This document shows, in pieces, positions 45,751 to 54,810 of a DNA stretch of 64,000 nucleotides. Source of the stretch: an uncultured Acetatifactor sp. (GTDB lineage: Bacteria > Bacillota > Clostridia > Lachnospirales > Lachnospiraceae); the NCBI GenBank assembly GCA_910585665.1, contig CAJUFI010000019.1, positions 3,141 through 67,140 on the forward strand, given 5' to 3'. Position 1 is the stretch's first letter. Each line of letters opens with the position of its first letter. The notes below the pieces were generated by a model. The model was not told the DNA's origin. It ran no database searches and saw nothing but the letters and a program-made list of their open reading frames with translations. The position numbers and the translations under genes were made by a program.

Positions 45751-47181
45751 TCACATCTCCCATTCCAGCCCCAGGCTGTCCGCGAAATCCCGGTAGATTT
45801 TCTGGTAGGTCGCCCGCATGTGCTCAATCCGGTATCCGGCCATCACCCTCTTGTAGCCGCTCTCCCCCATCTGAATCCGCATGGGCTCGTTCCGGGCCAT
45901 GTCCACCATGGCCTGGGCAATCTCTTCCACATTCATGATATGAGTCAGGATCCCTCCCGCCCCGAAATCATCGTTCTCCCCGAATATCAGGCCGGAGCAG
46001 TTGCCCACGTCCGTGGCGATCACCGGCACATGGGCCGCGTAGCTCTCCAGGATGGTCAACGGCTGGCCCTCGCTGATGCTGGTCAGGATTGTCACGTCCA
46101 TCCTGCCCAGGTAATCCCTGATGTTGATTCTACCGGTGAAGACCACGTCCGTCAGGCCCAGGGCCTCCACCTGCTCATAGCATTCCCTGGCGTATTCCTC
46201 GTCTTCATCGCAGGGCCCCATGATCCAAAGCTTCAGCCTGGGCTCCCTCTCCTTGGCGAAGCTGAAGGCCTGGATCATGGTCTTCACATCCTTGATCGGC
46301 GTCACGCGCAGAATGGCTCCGATATTGAACTTCCCCTGGTCCTCCTTCTGCTTGCCGGGAATATCCTGCAGATGGTCCACCGATACCCCGTTGGGGGTCA
46401 CCATGGTCTTCTCCGCCGGACAGCCCAGTTCAATCTGCAGCTCCCTGGCGTGCTCATAGAGGCTGGTGATCAGGTCCCCTCTCTCGTATCCCAGGTTGGA
46501 CATCTTGCGGAACTGCTCGATCCAGATATTCTTGTAGGCCCCTTTGACCCATTCCGCCCGGAGCAGCTCCTCCTCCCGCTCCCTGGTGTAGATCCCGTGT
46601 TCCGAGATCAGCAGCCGCCCTCCGTAGATGGACTTCCCCATGCTGCCCAGCACTCCCGCGTACCCTGTGGCCACGCAGTGGTACAGGTCAGCCTTCGGCA
46701 GCTTCATCTTCAGAGTGAACAGCAGGGGCAGATACACCGACCGCATGGTCCAGAGGAAATCCGAGAAGACCAGCTGGCTGTAACACAAGTCGTAGTACTC
46801 TCTGACAATCTTCAGGAAATCCTCCCCCATCAGGAGCTTGTCAAGAGAGACTGCCTTTTTCTGGAACAGCTCAAATAAAGTCTCCCAGTCCACGCGCTGG
46901 TTCAGTATCAGGCTGCGCATGGCTCCGTATTCCTTTTTGTTCAGCCGGTGCATACGCCGTCCCTTGTTGTTCCAGTCCACGTCCTGCAGGTAAAGCTCAT
47001 GCACCTCCGTCACGTTTTCCGGAAGCTGATAGATGAATTTCGCGCTCTGTTCCCTAGTGCTTATGATTGTCTGGAGGATAAATTCCACCTTAGGAAAAGA
47101 CTGGATGAGTCCGTGCACCCAGCTGGACACGCCGCCAGCCACATATGGATAACAGCCTTCCACGATTATGCAGACCCTCAT
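45751..47181 (-). CDS. pelF: PelF-like GT4 glycosyltransferase
   Basis: 476 residues. The N-terminus CIIVEGCYPYVAGGVSSWVH and the C-domain EGQPLTILESYAAHVPVIATDVG (ExxxxxxxE motif) are characteristic of PelF, the cytoplasmic polymerase of Pel that uses UDP-GlcNAc or a related donor. ISEHGIYTRERE is also a PelF-type block. The start at 47181 has AGGAGG 8 bases upstream; longer frames add unrelated residues. It sits between the PelA-like gene and pelG. This is the strongest single piece of evidence for the Pel assignment. Confidence 0.93.
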   Translation of the reverse strand: MRVCIIVEGCYPYVAGGVSSWVHGLIQSFPKVEFILQTIISTREQSAKFIYQLPENVTEVHELYLQDVDWNNKGRRMHRLNKKEYGAMRSLILNQRVDWETLFELFQKKAVSLDKLLMGEDFLKIVREYYDLCYSQLVFSDFLWTMRSVYLPLLFTLKMKLPKADLYHCVATGYAGVLGSMGKSIYGGRLLISEHGIYTREREEELLRAEWVKGAYKNIWIEQFRKMSNLGYERGDLITSLYEHARELQIELGCPAEKTMVTPNGVSVDHLQDIPGKQKEDQGKFNIGAILRVTPIKDVKTMIQAFSFAKEREPRLKLWIMGPCDEDEEYARECYEQVEALGLTDVVFTGRINIRDYLGRMDVTILTSISEGQPLTILESYAAHVPVIATDVGNCSGLIFGENDDFGAGGILTHIMNVEEIAQAMVDMARNEPMRIQMGESGYKRVMAGYRIEHMRATYQKIYRDFADSLGLEWEM

Positions 47182-47316
47182 TTGACATCCTCCTATTATT
47201 AGTTCCGCATCTCCCCCGTCCAGCACCCAGGCTTAGCAGAGAATTTCCGGCCGCAAAAGATATGCGTCCGTAAATCCTCTGGGGCACTGAACGGGGCAGA
47301 TGCTGTTTTAAGTTTG

Positions 47317-49197
47317 CTATTCATAAAATCTCTCATCCGCGGGCCCGAGCCTCAGGGTCACCTCTTTTTCCGTCACCTCGAGCAGGTAGGCGTCCCTCTC
47401 CAGTTCCTCCCAGCTCCCGCCTTCCATCTCCCGGATGGCTTCATTGTGGGTCCGCAGCACGAACCACACAGGCCCCGTGACCCCTTCCACCTGCAGCCGG
47501 ATCACATCGTCCGTGCGGCTGTCGCTGTAATCCAGCGCCAAAAGCTGCCGGATGCGCAGGTCGCACTCTGAGGCGGTGGTGCTGTTGAAGGCCCCGTACT
47601 CCTCCCCATAGGTGGCAACCGTGGTGCCAAGCGCCCTGGAAAGCTGTTCCCAGGCATCCCCCTCCTCATCCGGATATGCCACCCTGGACATGTCAAAAGA
47701 CATACTGGAATACCCCAATGCAGTCGCCATGCTCCTGATCAGGAAATCGTTCTTATAGGTATACTCCAGCCCGTCCCCCAATACTCTTTGGACGGTCACA
47801 TGATCCGTCAGGAAACCTATGATCTCCGCCTCAGGGCCTTCTCTGATCACCGTCCTGGCAGACGCCAGCATCTCCTCCTGCAGGGCCCCCTCTATCTCCT
47901 CCTCCGGCATCTCCCCGGCGTAAAAGGACACCATGTCATATCCGCCCAGGACATCCTGGAAAAACCTGTAGTCCTCTCTCAGCTTCTCCCCGGCGGAAGT
48001 GTCGGATACGCAGAGCCCTGACAGGCCCACTTCCGCAAAGTGCTCATTGAATATCTTCAGATAATATTCCAGCTGCTTCCCGTCAGGCAGCTCATCGTCG
48101 GAATAATCATATTGGGGCGTCATCATGCAGGTGGCCTTATATCCGTACTTCTCCAGTATCGTGGAGATGCCCGGCCATAAAAGCTCCTGGAACACCTGCT
48201 TCACCGACCTGCTGTAGAGCCGCTCCATCTCCTCCGCGTTCTCGTCCGCAAGGCTGGGATAGCCTGTCAGGAGGATATTCCGGGCATTCAGCACCGGGTA
48301 TATCTCATAGGAATACATCTCCGCGGACATGGCGGACAGGATGCCCATTCCCTCCATCCCTTCCATAAAACTCCCGTTCACGGCAAAGACATAAGCCGTC
48401 CCGAAGCTTTTCCGCCACATGACAATCGGATAATTCTCCGTTTTCACGGCGGCGCCCTCGGGAATCCCCCTCATATAGACCTTGGTCCCCGAAGCTGGCA
48501 GATACCAGGGGAATGTCCTCTCCCCCGGAAAGGCCTCGCTGCCCGGCAGAAACGTATCCGCGTCAGGGCTTTCCTTTTCCAGATAGATGGTCTCCCCTCC
48601 CAGCAGAAAGCCTTCGCCCAGATAGAAGCCGGATACGTTCGTCTCCTCCTCCAGTACCTTTCGGATGCCCAGCAGCTCCCGCACCTGCGCGTCGCCTTTT
48701 ATCACGGACACGTCCGGAAGGCCGCAGAACACCAGATGCGTCCCGGCCTCCACGCACTCCGTCAGCAAGCCGATCTCCCGGTCCGATTCCCAGTCCACGC
48801 AGGCAGGGTCAATGACCAGCATCTCCGCCGCCGTCCCCTCGTCCCCCAAAGCCGCCAGAGAGGGGCGCTTCGCGATGTCGCGCTTGGTGTACGCGGCCCA
48901 CTCCTCCGCCGCCTTCATGCACAGTTCCTCTTCATCGCCCACGCATACGACTTTGCGGCGGGCGATGACCGTCTCCCCCGCCGTGGCTCCGGCAGCCCCT
49001 TCCTGCCTGACGGAATCCTCCTCTGAGCCGCCCGGTATGTACATATTGATCTTCGAAGGGTAATTCTCCGCGGTCTCGGTGTATTTGTTCACGGCGTAGT
49101 CATTCCAGCTGTCCTTCAGATTATTGAGGCACATGCACAGAAACAGCACTGTGACCATCAATAGGGTAATCGAAAAAAATTTCCGGCGCGAAATCAT
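47317..49197 (-). CDS. DUF2194 / PelA-deacetylase-like membrane-anchored protein
   Basis: 626 residues with an N-terminal signal-anchor (7-24) and a large extracytoplasmic part. An alpha/beta region at 60-300 is followed by a domain with MTPQYDYSDDELPDG and EIIGFLTDHVTVQR that looks like a distorted NodB/CE4 polysaccharide deacetylase; DUF2194 proteins occur in Gram-positive Pel loci in the place of PelA. The Asp and His residues of YDYSDDE and DHV are candidate metal ligands. The start at 49197 is just inside the cluster spacing. Deacetylase activity is inferred, not seen. Confidence 0.75.
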   Translation of the reverse strand: MISRRKFFSITLLMVTVLFLCMCLNNLKDSWNDYAVNKYTETAENYPSKINMYIPGGSEEDSVRQEGAAGATAGETVIARRKVVCVGDEEELCMKAAEEWAAYTKRDIAKRPSLAALGDEGTAAEMLVIDPACVDWESDREIGLLTECVEAGTHLVFCGLPDVSVIKGDAQVRELLGIRKVLEEETNVSGFYLGEGFLLGGETIYLEKESPDADTFLPGSEAFPGERTFPWYLPASGTKVYMRGIPEGAAVKTENYPIVMWRKSFGTAYVFAVNGSFMEGMEGMGILSAMSAEMYSYEIYPVLNARNILLTGYPSLADENAEEMERLYSRSVKQVFQELLWPGISTILEKYGYKATCMMTPQYDYSDDELPDGKQLEYYLKIFNEHFAEVGLSGLCVSDTSAGEKLREDYRFFQDVLGGYDMVSFYAGEMPEEEIEGALQEEMLASARTVIREGPEAEIIGFLTDHVTVQRVLGDGLEYTYKNDFLIRSMATALGYSSMSFDMSRVAYPDEEGDAWEQLSRALGTTVATYGEEYGAFNSTTASECDLRIRQLLALDYSDSRTDDVIRLQVEGVTGPVWFVLRTHNEAIREMEGGSWEELERDAYLLEVTEKEVTLRLGPADERFYE

Positions 49198-49227
49198 GGC
49201 ATCCTCTCCCAGTCTCCGATCCTTCCG

Positions 49228-51447
49228 CTACTTATTGTAGCCGTAATCTATCGCAAAATCATATAAATTGTATCCGTTTTGCCGTACACGATAGCAGATG
49301 AACTCGTCCGTCTCATAATATACTTCCATCTCATTAGGATACAGCTCCTGAAAGGCCCTGGCCCAATAATACATATGGGACATGGTGACCCAGCGCTCCT
49401 CCTCTATGTACGGCAGAATCCCTCCCGACTTGGGCAGTTCCGTCGCCGCCCCTTTCAGGGACACTTTCTTCTCCGGCCTTATGGTGTTCATATAGTCCAG
49501 ATAGAGGAGCGGCACCTTCTCAATGAAGAAATATACCGTGTCCGTGGGAATCGTCACCGAAACGCCCTCCCCGATCTTCTGCAGATTCCGCAGGAACTGA
49601 ATCATCTCATAGTGATAGCCTTCCCCCCATATCATCTGACGCTCGTCATTGGACGAGCATATGGTCCAGGTGGCGCCCTTCGGGTTCTCACGCAGAATAT
49701 TGGTCACACAGGTGACCGCGCCGTTGGACTCGTAGGCGCTGATGCAGACCGGCTTCCGCAGGCCTGTCAGAAGCACCACCGCACAGGCGGCTCCCAGCAT
49801 CACAAGTCCGCCTATATGAATCCCTTTCCGCTCCCGGAACAGCAAGTACACTGCCGCGTCCGCACAGAGGCTCCACACAATGGGAAGCCCGTACCCGATA
49901 TATACGGAGTAACGCGACACCTCCATCAACTGGGGGAGCCCCAGCTTGGCCGATGCCTGGAGGATGCTGGCGATTCCCATGAATACGCCCACGGAGACCA
50001 ACACCGCCCCGTAATCCGGCCTGCGCAGAATATACCACAACATGCCCAGCGCCAACAGCACTCCTACGCTCCCCAGCATGAATTCCGCCGCTGCCCTGCT
50101 GTCGTTCGTGACATAATACTGCATCTCTCCCAGCACATGGTCCAGCTTGGTTCCTAGGCTTTTCCAGGATACCCCTGCCTCCGTCTTCCCGGGGCTCTTG
50201 TTTTCTTCCTTTTGGGCGTTTTCCCCGGAATCCTCCTTGTCCTCCCCGCCGGCGGAAATCATGTTCATCCCCCAGTGCAGGGAACCCTGGAGCGGCGTTC
50301 CCATGGCATAAGCCGCCGCCATGGGCAGCACGGCGATCAGGATGCCCGTCACCCCCGCCAGCACAAGGCGCCTGAGATATCTCCAGCGGAAACACCGGAA
50401 ACAGAAGCCCACAGCGATTCCCCCACACAGCAGCCCGGCCATTATGGTGTCATAAAAATGAACCGTCAGGGTCAGGGATACGCTGGCCGCAAAGAGGAGA
50501 AGCAGAAGCCTTGCGTCCTTTGCGGTCTTTTTCTTCTTCCCGTCGCCGGAGAGGATATCCTTCTTCTGCAGAAACGCAATCGCGAAGTAGACCGCGGGCA
50601 GGACGAACATCATCCCATATTCCTGGGGCAGCGGCGCGTAATATCGGTAATAGGTATACTGATAAAGGATGCCCCACATGATATACGCCGTCAGCCCCAC
50701 GTAGGGAGTATATCTGGATTTGCATACCAGCTTCAGAAAGGCGAAAAGCGCCATGTGAATCATCAGCGTCTGCGGCAGGGCGAAAACCCTCAGCAGCACA
50801 TAGACGGGGACGGAGAACACTTCATGCAGATAGTAGATTATGCAGTGGAACCCGAAAGGATAGACCCCGTCCACGAAAATACGGTTCTGGTCCATGTAAT
50901 TGATCCAATAATTGTGCAGAACCATGTCGGAAGAGCAGTAGCCGTACACATTGACAGCGTTGACCCCGTATATGTACAGAAGCATTCCCAGAATCCCCAG
51001 CGTCAGCAGCACGTCCGGCCAGCGGGACGAAAGCCATTCCCCCAGCCATCCGGAGGACATCTTCCGCATCCGCCTTCCAGTCCGGAGCATCAGAGTCTTG
51101 ACGCCCATCTCCCCTTCGGAGACGACCCGCAGGCTTCTCAGCCCCTTCTCCAGAGCGGACAGGCACGCCTGTCTGCGCCTGACCGCCACCGCGATAAAAG
51201 GCGCCAACGTCCCGGCCACCAGCGTGAAGCGATTGGATATATGCAAAAGCTGCAGAAGAAACACCAGGTTCATGCAGAAAAAATTGCCCGTGACGAAACA
51301 GGCCATGAACCTTGCGGCTGTCCTGAGCTGCGCGAACTTCCCGCCCAGCAGGATCCACGGCAGTGCCAGGGTCACGCCGAAATACGCCGCCGATACCCCT
51401 ATGATCTGAAAAACAGTAAGCATTGTCATCGACATATGATTTTCCAT
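49228..51447 (-). CDS. large polytopic membrane protein, GT-C-like
   Basis: 739 residues with 12 or more hydrophobic segments and a soluble C-terminal domain of about 140 residues. An acidic loop after the third or fourth segment (CSSDMVLHNYWINYMDQNRIF) fits the metal-binding loop of GT-C glycosyltransferases that use polyprenyl-phosphate sugars. Such a protein is not part of the core Pel set described in Pseudomonas or Bacillus cereus, so it may add a branch or act as a second polymerase. It lies 14 bases after the pelE-like gene. The GT-C assignment is inference from topology. Confidence 0.7.
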   Translation of the reverse strand: MENHMSMTMLTVFQIIGVSAAYFGVTLALPWILLGGKFAQLRTAARFMACFVTGNFFCMNLVFLLQLLHISNRFTLVAGTLAPFIAVAVRRRQACLSALEKGLRSLRVVSEGEMGVKTLMLRTGRRMRKMSSGWLGEWLSSRWPDVLLTLGILGMLLYIYGVNAVNVYGYCSSDMVLHNYWINYMDQNRIFVDGVYPFGFHCIIYYLHEVFSVPVYVLLRVFALPQTLMIHMALFAFLKLVCKSRYTPYVGLTAYIMWGILYQYTYYRYYAPLPQEYGMMFVLPAVYFAIAFLQKKDILSGDGKKKKTAKDARLLLLLFAASVSLTLTVHFYDTIMAGLLCGGIAVGFCFRCFRWRYLRRLVLAGVTGILIAVLPMAAAYAMGTPLQGSLHWGMNMISAGGEDKEDSGENAQKEENKSPGKTEAGVSWKSLGTKLDHVLGEMQYYVTNDSRAAAEFMLGSVGVLLALGMLWYILRRPDYGAVLVSVGVFMGIASILQASAKLGLPQLMEVSRYSVYIGYGLPIVWSLCADAAVYLLFRERKGIHIGGLVMLGAACAVVLLTGLRKPVCISAYESNGAVTCVTNILRENPKGATWTICSSNDERQMIWGEGYHYEMIQFLRNLQKIGEGVSVTIPTDTVYFFIEKVPLLYLDYMNTIRPEKKVSLKGAATELPKSGGILPYIEEERWVTMSHMYYWARAFQELYPNEMEVYYETDEFICYRVRQNGYNLYDFAIDYGYNK

Positions 51448-51461
51448 GCCTTTCCGCTACT

Positions 51462-52421
51462 TTAACCGAAAATCCGAACCAGTTCCAACGTTTCATTGTC
51501 TATTACCACATTGGACTTTTTCAGCGCCTCCAGCGCCTCAAAAAAGGCAGCTTTGTCCTGCCTTGCAAAATACAGCTTCAGCTTACAGGTGTAAGTGGGA
51601 AGTTCGTCCGGGAACTGTTCCGCCATCCGGGCGCACCACTTGGCGCAGCTCTCGTAGTCTTTTATCTCCAGGGCCCGCAGGCACACCTCCTCATACCGCT
51701 TCACAGTGAACTTGTCGGTGCCCTTCCCATAAAGCGATTCCGCTGCCCCCGTCAGTATCTGCACGAATTTCCGCTGCTCGTGGGACGAAAAAATATGCTG
51801 CTTCAGGATGCTGTCCATATAATCCAGCAGCATCTCCTCGCACTCTGTCTGTCCCGCGTCCTCCTCCTCTATCTGCCGCCACAGCCTCTGTACATAGATG
51901 CGGAACTTGTTCAGCTCATCAGACAGGACCGCCGCCGCGTAATGGGACGCCTCGGAGTCCTCGCTGTCCAGCGCCAGCGTGATGGAGGCCAGACAGTTGC
52001 TAAAGTCCTCCTTGATCACATTCATCATCACCATGCGCAGATCCCTCTTCTCATTGACCAGGATGGCTTCCTCCAGAGGGACGATGTCGCGCTCCCGCTC
52101 CTCGTCCGCCTTCAAATGCGTCTTCACGCGCTCCTTGCTGAATATCACGTCCGCCAGGTCCACTTCCCGCCAGAATACCACCAGGTAGAACAGATGCCCC
52201 ATGAAAAAGAACGCAGCGCCTATGACCGGACACATTAACATCACCAGGAAACGGAGCAGATATGTCCGTCTGTTGTCATACAGAATCTCCGTCTCATCGT
52301 CCTGTGCGGCGGAATGGGCAGGGACGATGAACAACACCCCCACCAGCAGATAGATCAGCGCCACAATCAGGTTCCCTATCAGTATCATCAGGAAAATACG
52401 TTCATCCCGCGCCAAATTCAT
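51462..52421 (-). CDS. pelE: PelE-like membrane protein with helical repeats
   Basis: 319 residues. Two membrane helices at about 9-33 and 55-85 are followed by a cytoplasmic helical region resembling tetratricopeptide repeats (AAVLSDELNKFRIYV, CLRALEIKDYESCAKWCARM). This matches the PelE layout. The ATG at 52421 overlaps the pelD stop as ATGA, so translation is coupled; the longer frame upstream is a shadow of pelD. PelE helps recruit PelF in known systems. Confidence 0.75.
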   Translation of the reverse strand: MNLARDERIFLMILIGNLIVALIYLLVGVLFIVPAHSAAQDDETEILYDNRRTYLLRFLVMLMCPVIGAAFFFMGHLFYLVVFWREVDLADVIFSKERVKTHLKADEERERDIVPLEEAILVNEKRDLRMVMMNVIKEDFSNCLASITLALDSEDSEASHYAAAVLSDELNKFRIYVQRLWRQIEEEDAGQTECEEMLLDYMDSILKQHIFSSHEQRKFVQILTGAAESLYGKGTDKFTVKRYEEVCLRALEIKDYESCAKWCARMAEQFPDELPTYTCKLKLYFARQDKAAFFEALEALKKSNVVIDNETLELVRIFG

Positions 52422-54595
52422 AAGACTGCCTCCTCCACGCGGCACTCGTAGCCGGCGTTCCGGAAGCGCTCCACGATGCCTCCAATATTGTCCCTGTTCG
52501 TGTTGGGCAATAAAGCGTACAGCCTGCCGCCTTTCAGTATGCCCAGATAATCCGTCTGCCGCATGGCGCTGCCCAGCGCGCTGGCCACGTTCTCGTAATT
52601 CTGCTCCTCTGCCAGGATCTCCAACAGCACATACTCCGTAAGCCCCTTCTCCTTCGCGTCCGAGAAAGCCTTCGCCAGAAGGGTAAACGCGCTTTCGTCC
52701 AGCACATTGGTCCCCTCCACGTAACGGCGGTTCCGGAGCGCTTCCAAGTACCGGTTGGCGCGGACCACGGCGTTCTGGATCAGGAAGCCCACTATCGTCA
52801 GCCGGTTGGCCTCCCCCAGCGTCATGCGCTCCCAGGGGATGCCCCACAGCATCAGGATCAGCTGCATCTCGTCCTCTGAGTACACGGCGCTGGCCATCAT
52901 GGGCATCTTCTCTTCCATGTTCCTGTTGATATAGACCCGGCGCTCCTTCAGTTCTCCGTACATCTTCTCCATGGCGGTATATTTGATGGAGTTCCCCATC
53001 TTCCGGGCCTCCGGCGAAGTGGCCGAGAACAGTCTGGCATAGTCGCCGTTGGCCACGGTATACACTGCCACATCCCCGCAGTCCATCAGTTTCCCCAGGA
53101 CCTGGGCGGCATAGAACAGCACCTCCTCCGGGCCGTACTGTTCCAGCGTGGAGGAAATGTCATAGATTTTCCCCAGGCTGTCCTTGTGGTTGACCACCTG
53201 GGCCTCAAAGTTATGCTTCATTCTGACATTACTGTCATTAATCTCTTCAATATCCGACAGCTGCCCGTGGAGATATTGCACCCTCGACTTGCTCTCGCTC
53301 TGGATGAAGTGCAGCTGGTCCTTCAGATAGCCCACCACCAGCCCTACGATGAACAGCTGCGCCATCCACACATAGGTATTGTAATCCACCAGCACTTCAA
53401 ACCCTGACTGTACCTGCATCTGCCCGAAAAAATAGCCGATCGCCGCCAGAAATCCGGAAAAGATCGCCTGCTGCTGCCCATAGACCACCGCGAACAGCAA
53501 TACGTACAGCAGATAAAAATCCAGCTTGGCGAAAAATCTGCTGCCCGCCGCCTGGTTATTCAGCAAAAAAAATGGGATAAAACAAATCAGATTCTCAAGG
53601 AACGGGAACAGCGCCTTGAAAATTCTGCGGGCATTGTTCCAGGCCTTCACCGCCAGGCCGCCTCCCGCGTCCTCCTCGGTGATGAACGAGGCGCTGTGCC
53701 GTTTCATGAAACGGGCCACCCTCTTCACCGACGCGTCATAAGGATTCATGATTTTCCAGTCGAATTCCCCGGCATAGCGGCCGCCGTCCAAAAGCAGGCA
53801 GCTTTCCATCCCCACTGTGCTGTCCACCACCTGGATGCCGGAGCCCATCTCTTCCTGGATCAGCTGCGCCAGTGCCGGCTCCCCGATCTCCTCCATGGAT
53901 GAGATGTGATAGCAGGCATGTTTCGGATCCTCGGCACAGATCAGCTTATAAACCTGCTCCACCGCGTCGTTCAGGTAGATCATGGAAAAGGATTTTCTGC
54001 CATTGGCTGAGATTTTCCCGGTCTTCAGGGCCTCCAGGCACATCCGGAAGCAAGGGTTGTCTTCCGTCTGCCCCTTCTCCGGCACCCAGTACAGATTGTC
54101 AAAACGCAATATCACTGTATCCGTCCCCTGGGTCTTCCTGAAGTTCGCGCAGGTCTCCTCCCCCTGGGCCAGGGCCATCGCCCGGAACCCTTTGGGGGCA
54201 GCCGTCTCATCCTCCTCGATTTTGTAAGGATAAGCGCCGCCGAATACCTCCTGGGAGGAAAAATACAGGAAACGCCCTTTCTTCAGCACACTGTAAGCGG
54301 AGAGGATGTTCATGAGCGCCGTCATGTAGCGCACCCCGTCCGGCCTGGGCGTCTCCCAGCTGAAATTCGAGTCGAAAGCGCCTGTGAACACAATCGCGTC
54401 CGGCTTCACGCTCTCCAGGATTTCCTTTACGCTCCCGCTGTCGTAGGGAAAATTATATTTTTCAAATACATGCCGGTACGAGGAGCGATTCTCCTTCTGT
54501 CCCGTCAGCAGATAGACCCGATGGCCGTTCTTATTCAGCTTGTCAATCATCGCGTCCATCAGGACGCTACTGCCTCCTACCAACAATACAACCAT
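52418..54595 (-). CDS. pelD: PelD-like regulator fused to a degenerate SDR/epimerase domain
   Basis: 725 residues. Residues 1-300 form an SDR/epimerase-like domain, with a Rossmann start LLVGGSS and YFSSQEVFGG; the catalytic YxxxK is not found at its expected place (GFRAMALAQ). Four hydrophobic segments lie at about 330-425, followed by a coiled coil (about 430-475), a GAF domain (about 480-615) and a degenerate GGDEF domain (about 625-725). RQTD at 679-682 is an RxxD I-site for c-di-GMP, followed by LKGGRLY in place of GGDEF. PelD in Gram-positive loci is the membrane receptor controlling polymer export. It is the first gene of the operon. Confidence 0.88.
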   Translation of the reverse strand: MVVLLVGGSSVLMDAMIDKLNKNGHRVYLLTGQKENRSSYRHVFEKYNFPYDSGSVKEILESVKPDAIVFTGAFDSNFSWETPRPDGVRYMTALMNILSAYSVLKKGRFLYFSSQEVFGGAYPYKIEEDETAAPKGFRAMALAQGEETCANFRKTQGTDTVILRFDNLYWVPEKGQTEDNPCFRMCLEALKTGKISANGRKSFSMIYLNDAVEQVYKLICAEDPKHACYHISSMEEIGEPALAQLIQEEMGSGIQVVDSTVGMESCLLLDGGRYAGEFDWKIMNPYDASVKRVARFMKRHSASFITEEDAGGGLAVKAWNNARRIFKALFPFLENLICFIPFFLLNNQAAGSRFFAKLDFYLLYVLLFAVVYGQQQAIFSGFLAAIGYFFGQMQVQSGFEVLVDYNTYVWMAQLFIVGLVVGYLKDQLHFIQSESKSRVQYLHGQLSDIEEINDSNVRMKHNFEAQVVNHKDSLGKIYDISSTLEQYGPEEVLFYAAQVLGKLMDCGDVAVYTVANGDYARLFSATSPEARKMGNSIKYTAMEKMYGELKERRVYINRNMEEKMPMMASAVYSEDEMQLILMLWGIPWERMTLGEANRLTIVGFLIQNAVVRANRYLEALRNRRYVEGTNVLDESAFTLLAKAFSDAKEKGLTEYVLLEILAEEQNYENVASALGSAMRQTDYLGILKGGRLYALLPNTNRDNIGGIVERFRNAGYECRVEEAVL

Positions 54596-54700
54596 TTTTC
54601 TGCCCCTTTTTATGTATGGCTCCTATCTCTGCCGCCTGTTTTCGGTTCTTATCATTTTTCTGTATGTGCATATTCTTCCAAAGCGCAAACAAGCAATTTC

Positions 54701-54729
54701 TTATCCAGGGCAGAATTCTCCCTGGATAA
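54701..54729. promoter_or_regulatory. inverted repeat in the pel operon leader
   Basis: TTATCCAGGG and CCCTGGATAA are perfect 10-base arms around a 9-base centre. The repeat lies 33 bases downstream of the -10 box and is not followed by a T-run, so a protein-binding operator or mRNA stem is more likely than a terminator. Confidence 0.55.
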
Positions 54730-54761
54730 TCGTACTATGCTCAAATAGTATTATATTTAAA

Positions 54762-54789
54762 ATTATATCCCTTCATGTCCAAAAGTCAA
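54762..54789 (-). promoter_or_regulatory. pel operon promoter
   Basis: On the minus strand TTGACT (54789-54784) and TATAAT (54767-54762) are spaced by 16 bases. The leader to pelD would be about 160 bases. Confidence 0.8.
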
Positions 54790-54810
54790 GGTTTTCGTCG
54801 TCTTAAAAAA

